Origin: Kwoniella bestiolae CBS 10118
Lineage: Eukaryota > Basidiomycota > Tremellomycetes > Tremellales > Cryptococcaceae
Reading direction: 5' to 3'
Assembly (NCBI RefSeq): GCF_000512585.2
Contig: NC_089242.1
Coordinates: 3,410,001-3,474,000, forward strand
Length of the DNA: 64,000 nucleotides
The notes beneath the pieces were generated by a model. That model was not told the DNA's origin, did no database searches, and was given only the letters and a program-made list of their open reading frames with translations. This document shows, one piece after another, positions 62,981-64,000 of this stretch (the stretch's first letter is position 1; every line of letters begins with the position of its first letter). Both the position numbers and the translations under genes were made by a program.

Positions 62981-63882
62981 ATGTTGATTTTCCAAGATAT
63001 CATCACCGACGACGAATTGGTCTCTGACGCTTTCGACGTGTGAGTACTCGCTGTCTGCCGTGTTGTGCCCCTTGCCCTCGTCAATCCTATCCTTTTATCT
63101 GCCTTTTATTTATTCCTTGCTCCAATCTCATATCCTCATTGGCTGATCATCATCGTCATCGTCCATACAGCAAGGAGATCAACGACATCGCCTACGAAGT
63201 TGACTGTTCCATGATCATTGTCAAGGAAGGTGACGTTGACATTGGTGAGTCTTCTCAATTCAAAATGCCATCTCTTCTATTCTCTTGCCGTCGCGCGTAC
63301 TTTGGAACAATCTGACCAAGCTTTCCCCCTTGCAGGTGCCAACCCCTCCGCCGAAGAGGCCGAGGAAGCTCTCGAAGCTGGTGCCTCTCAGGTCAACAAC
63401 GTCGTCCACTCCTTCAGACTCCAATCTACCGCCTTTGACAAGAAGGTAAGTTTATCTTTCTCCTTACAACCTTGGGAATGCAGCTGATCGGACATGACAT
63501 CACGCTAGTCCTACCTCACTTACCTCAAAGGTTACATGAAGGCCGTCAAAGCCAAGCTCCAAGAGACCAACCCTGAACGAGTCCCCATCTTCGAGAAGGG
63601 CGCTCAAGAGCTCGCCAAGAAGATCGTAGCCAACTTCAAAGATTACGAATTCTACGTTGGAGAAAGCATGAACCCAGATGGTATGGTTGCCTTGCTCGTG
63701 AGTATCGTATTTCGCGGTCGCTACCTTAACTCTGGCTAACAAGGATTGGCGCAGAACTACCGAGAGGACGGTACCACCCCTTACTTCACCTTCTGGAAAG
63801 ATGGTCTCCGATCAGTGAGTGATGTACTCCTTTGTGTCCAATCGCCATCATGCTGACTTGTAGTTTGCAGCTCAAAATCTAA
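62981..63882 (+). CDS. TCTP: Translationally controlled tumour protein homolog
   Basis: Six coding exons (62981-63039, 63171-63244, 63336-63445, 63509-63697, 63755-63814, 63871-63882) join to 167 aa, the usual TCTP length. The product starts MLIFQDIITDDELVSDAFD and has the TCTP signature GANPSAEEAEEA, interrupted by an intron after DIG. VVHSFRLQSTAFDKKSYLTY and LKGYMKAVKAKLQETNPER form the helical hairpin. NFKDYEFYVGESMNPDGMVA and LLNYREDGTTPYFTFWKDGL form the C-terminal sheet. The last coding exon is only 12 nt and encodes LKI and the stop. TCTP/Tma19 associates with ribosomes and acts in growth and stress control. It starts divergently from PET127. Confidence 0.95.
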
Positions 63883-64000
63883 GCGTATTCCTCCCATACC
63901 TAGATATGCTGCTGTTTTCCGTGATTTGGTATTCCGTGATCCACCATAGCTGAATATGCATTCTGAATGAATCAGTTGTCTTTTGCTAGCATTTCTGTAT

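Noticed and set aside
1..64000. Search for transposons, CRISPR arrays, biosynthetic cluster or prokaryotic-type defence genes
   Set aside because: No transposase, reverse transcriptase, integrase, spaced direct-repeat array or clustered specialised-metabolism enzymes were seen. The gene content is ordinary eukaryotic.

Overview
The window reads as nuclear chromosomal DNA of a basidiomycete yeast of the Tremellales (Cryptococcus/Kwoniella type). The support is very intron-dense genes with introns of about 50-70 nt (GTGAGT/GTAAGT donors, CTGAC/CTAAC-like branch sites), pyrimidine-rich leaders, and fungal-only families: complex I 21-kDa subunit NUXM, Ypd1, Pet127, RTA1, a fungal ArAE/FUSC transporter and a Zn2Cys6 regulator. 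The species cannot be fixed from this sequence alone. I found no transposon, CRISPR array, plasmid or viral element.

Layout. 1-2600 is protein-gene-poor and holds an intron-containing tRNA-Asn and a 5S rRNA-like copy. 2.6-13.4 kb carries three minus-strand genes: NUXM with three micro-exons, a large coiled-coil protein with a C-terminal membrane anchor, and an ArAE/FUSC membrane transporter. 13.4-15.3 kb is intergenic with a second 5S copy. 15.3-20.1 kb is an SH3-RasGEF (Cdc25 type), converging on an RTA1-family membrane protein. 22.3-28.1 kb is a FAB1/PIKfyve-type lipid kinase without a recognisable FYVE finger, divergent from a T5orf172 (GIY-YIG-like) protein. 31.2-35.0 kb is a Zn2Cys6 transcription factor, divergent from COG4. 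38.7-40.6 kb is a DENN-like DUF2347 protein. 40.9-43.0 kb is proteasome ATPase RPT5, divergent from an unrecognised protein. 45.4-46.4 kb is the histidine phosphotransfer protein YPD1. 47.3-48.8 kb is a SEC14-like protein, divergent from HSP90 (49.5-51.8 kb). 51.9-53.9 kb is another unrecognised gene, divergent from a CSC1/OSCA-type channel (54.5-59.5 kb). 59.6-62.6 kb is PET127, divergent from TCTP (63.0-63.9 kb).

Functionally this is a housekeeping and signalling chromosome arm rather than one pathway: Ras activation, two-component phosphorelay, heat-shock chaperone and proteasome, membrane lipid and trafficking genes (FAB1, SEC14, COG4, DENN, RTA1, CSC1) and mitochondrial genes (NUXM, PET127). 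Six gene pairs are head-to-head with 0.4-0.7 kb between start codons. The least expected features are the clusters of 13-19 nt micro-exons, the two divergent dispersed 5S copies, the FYVE-less FAB1, and 12-nt terminal coding exons in RPT5 and TCTP. Exon joins were inferred by eye from splice consensus, reading frame and family similarity.
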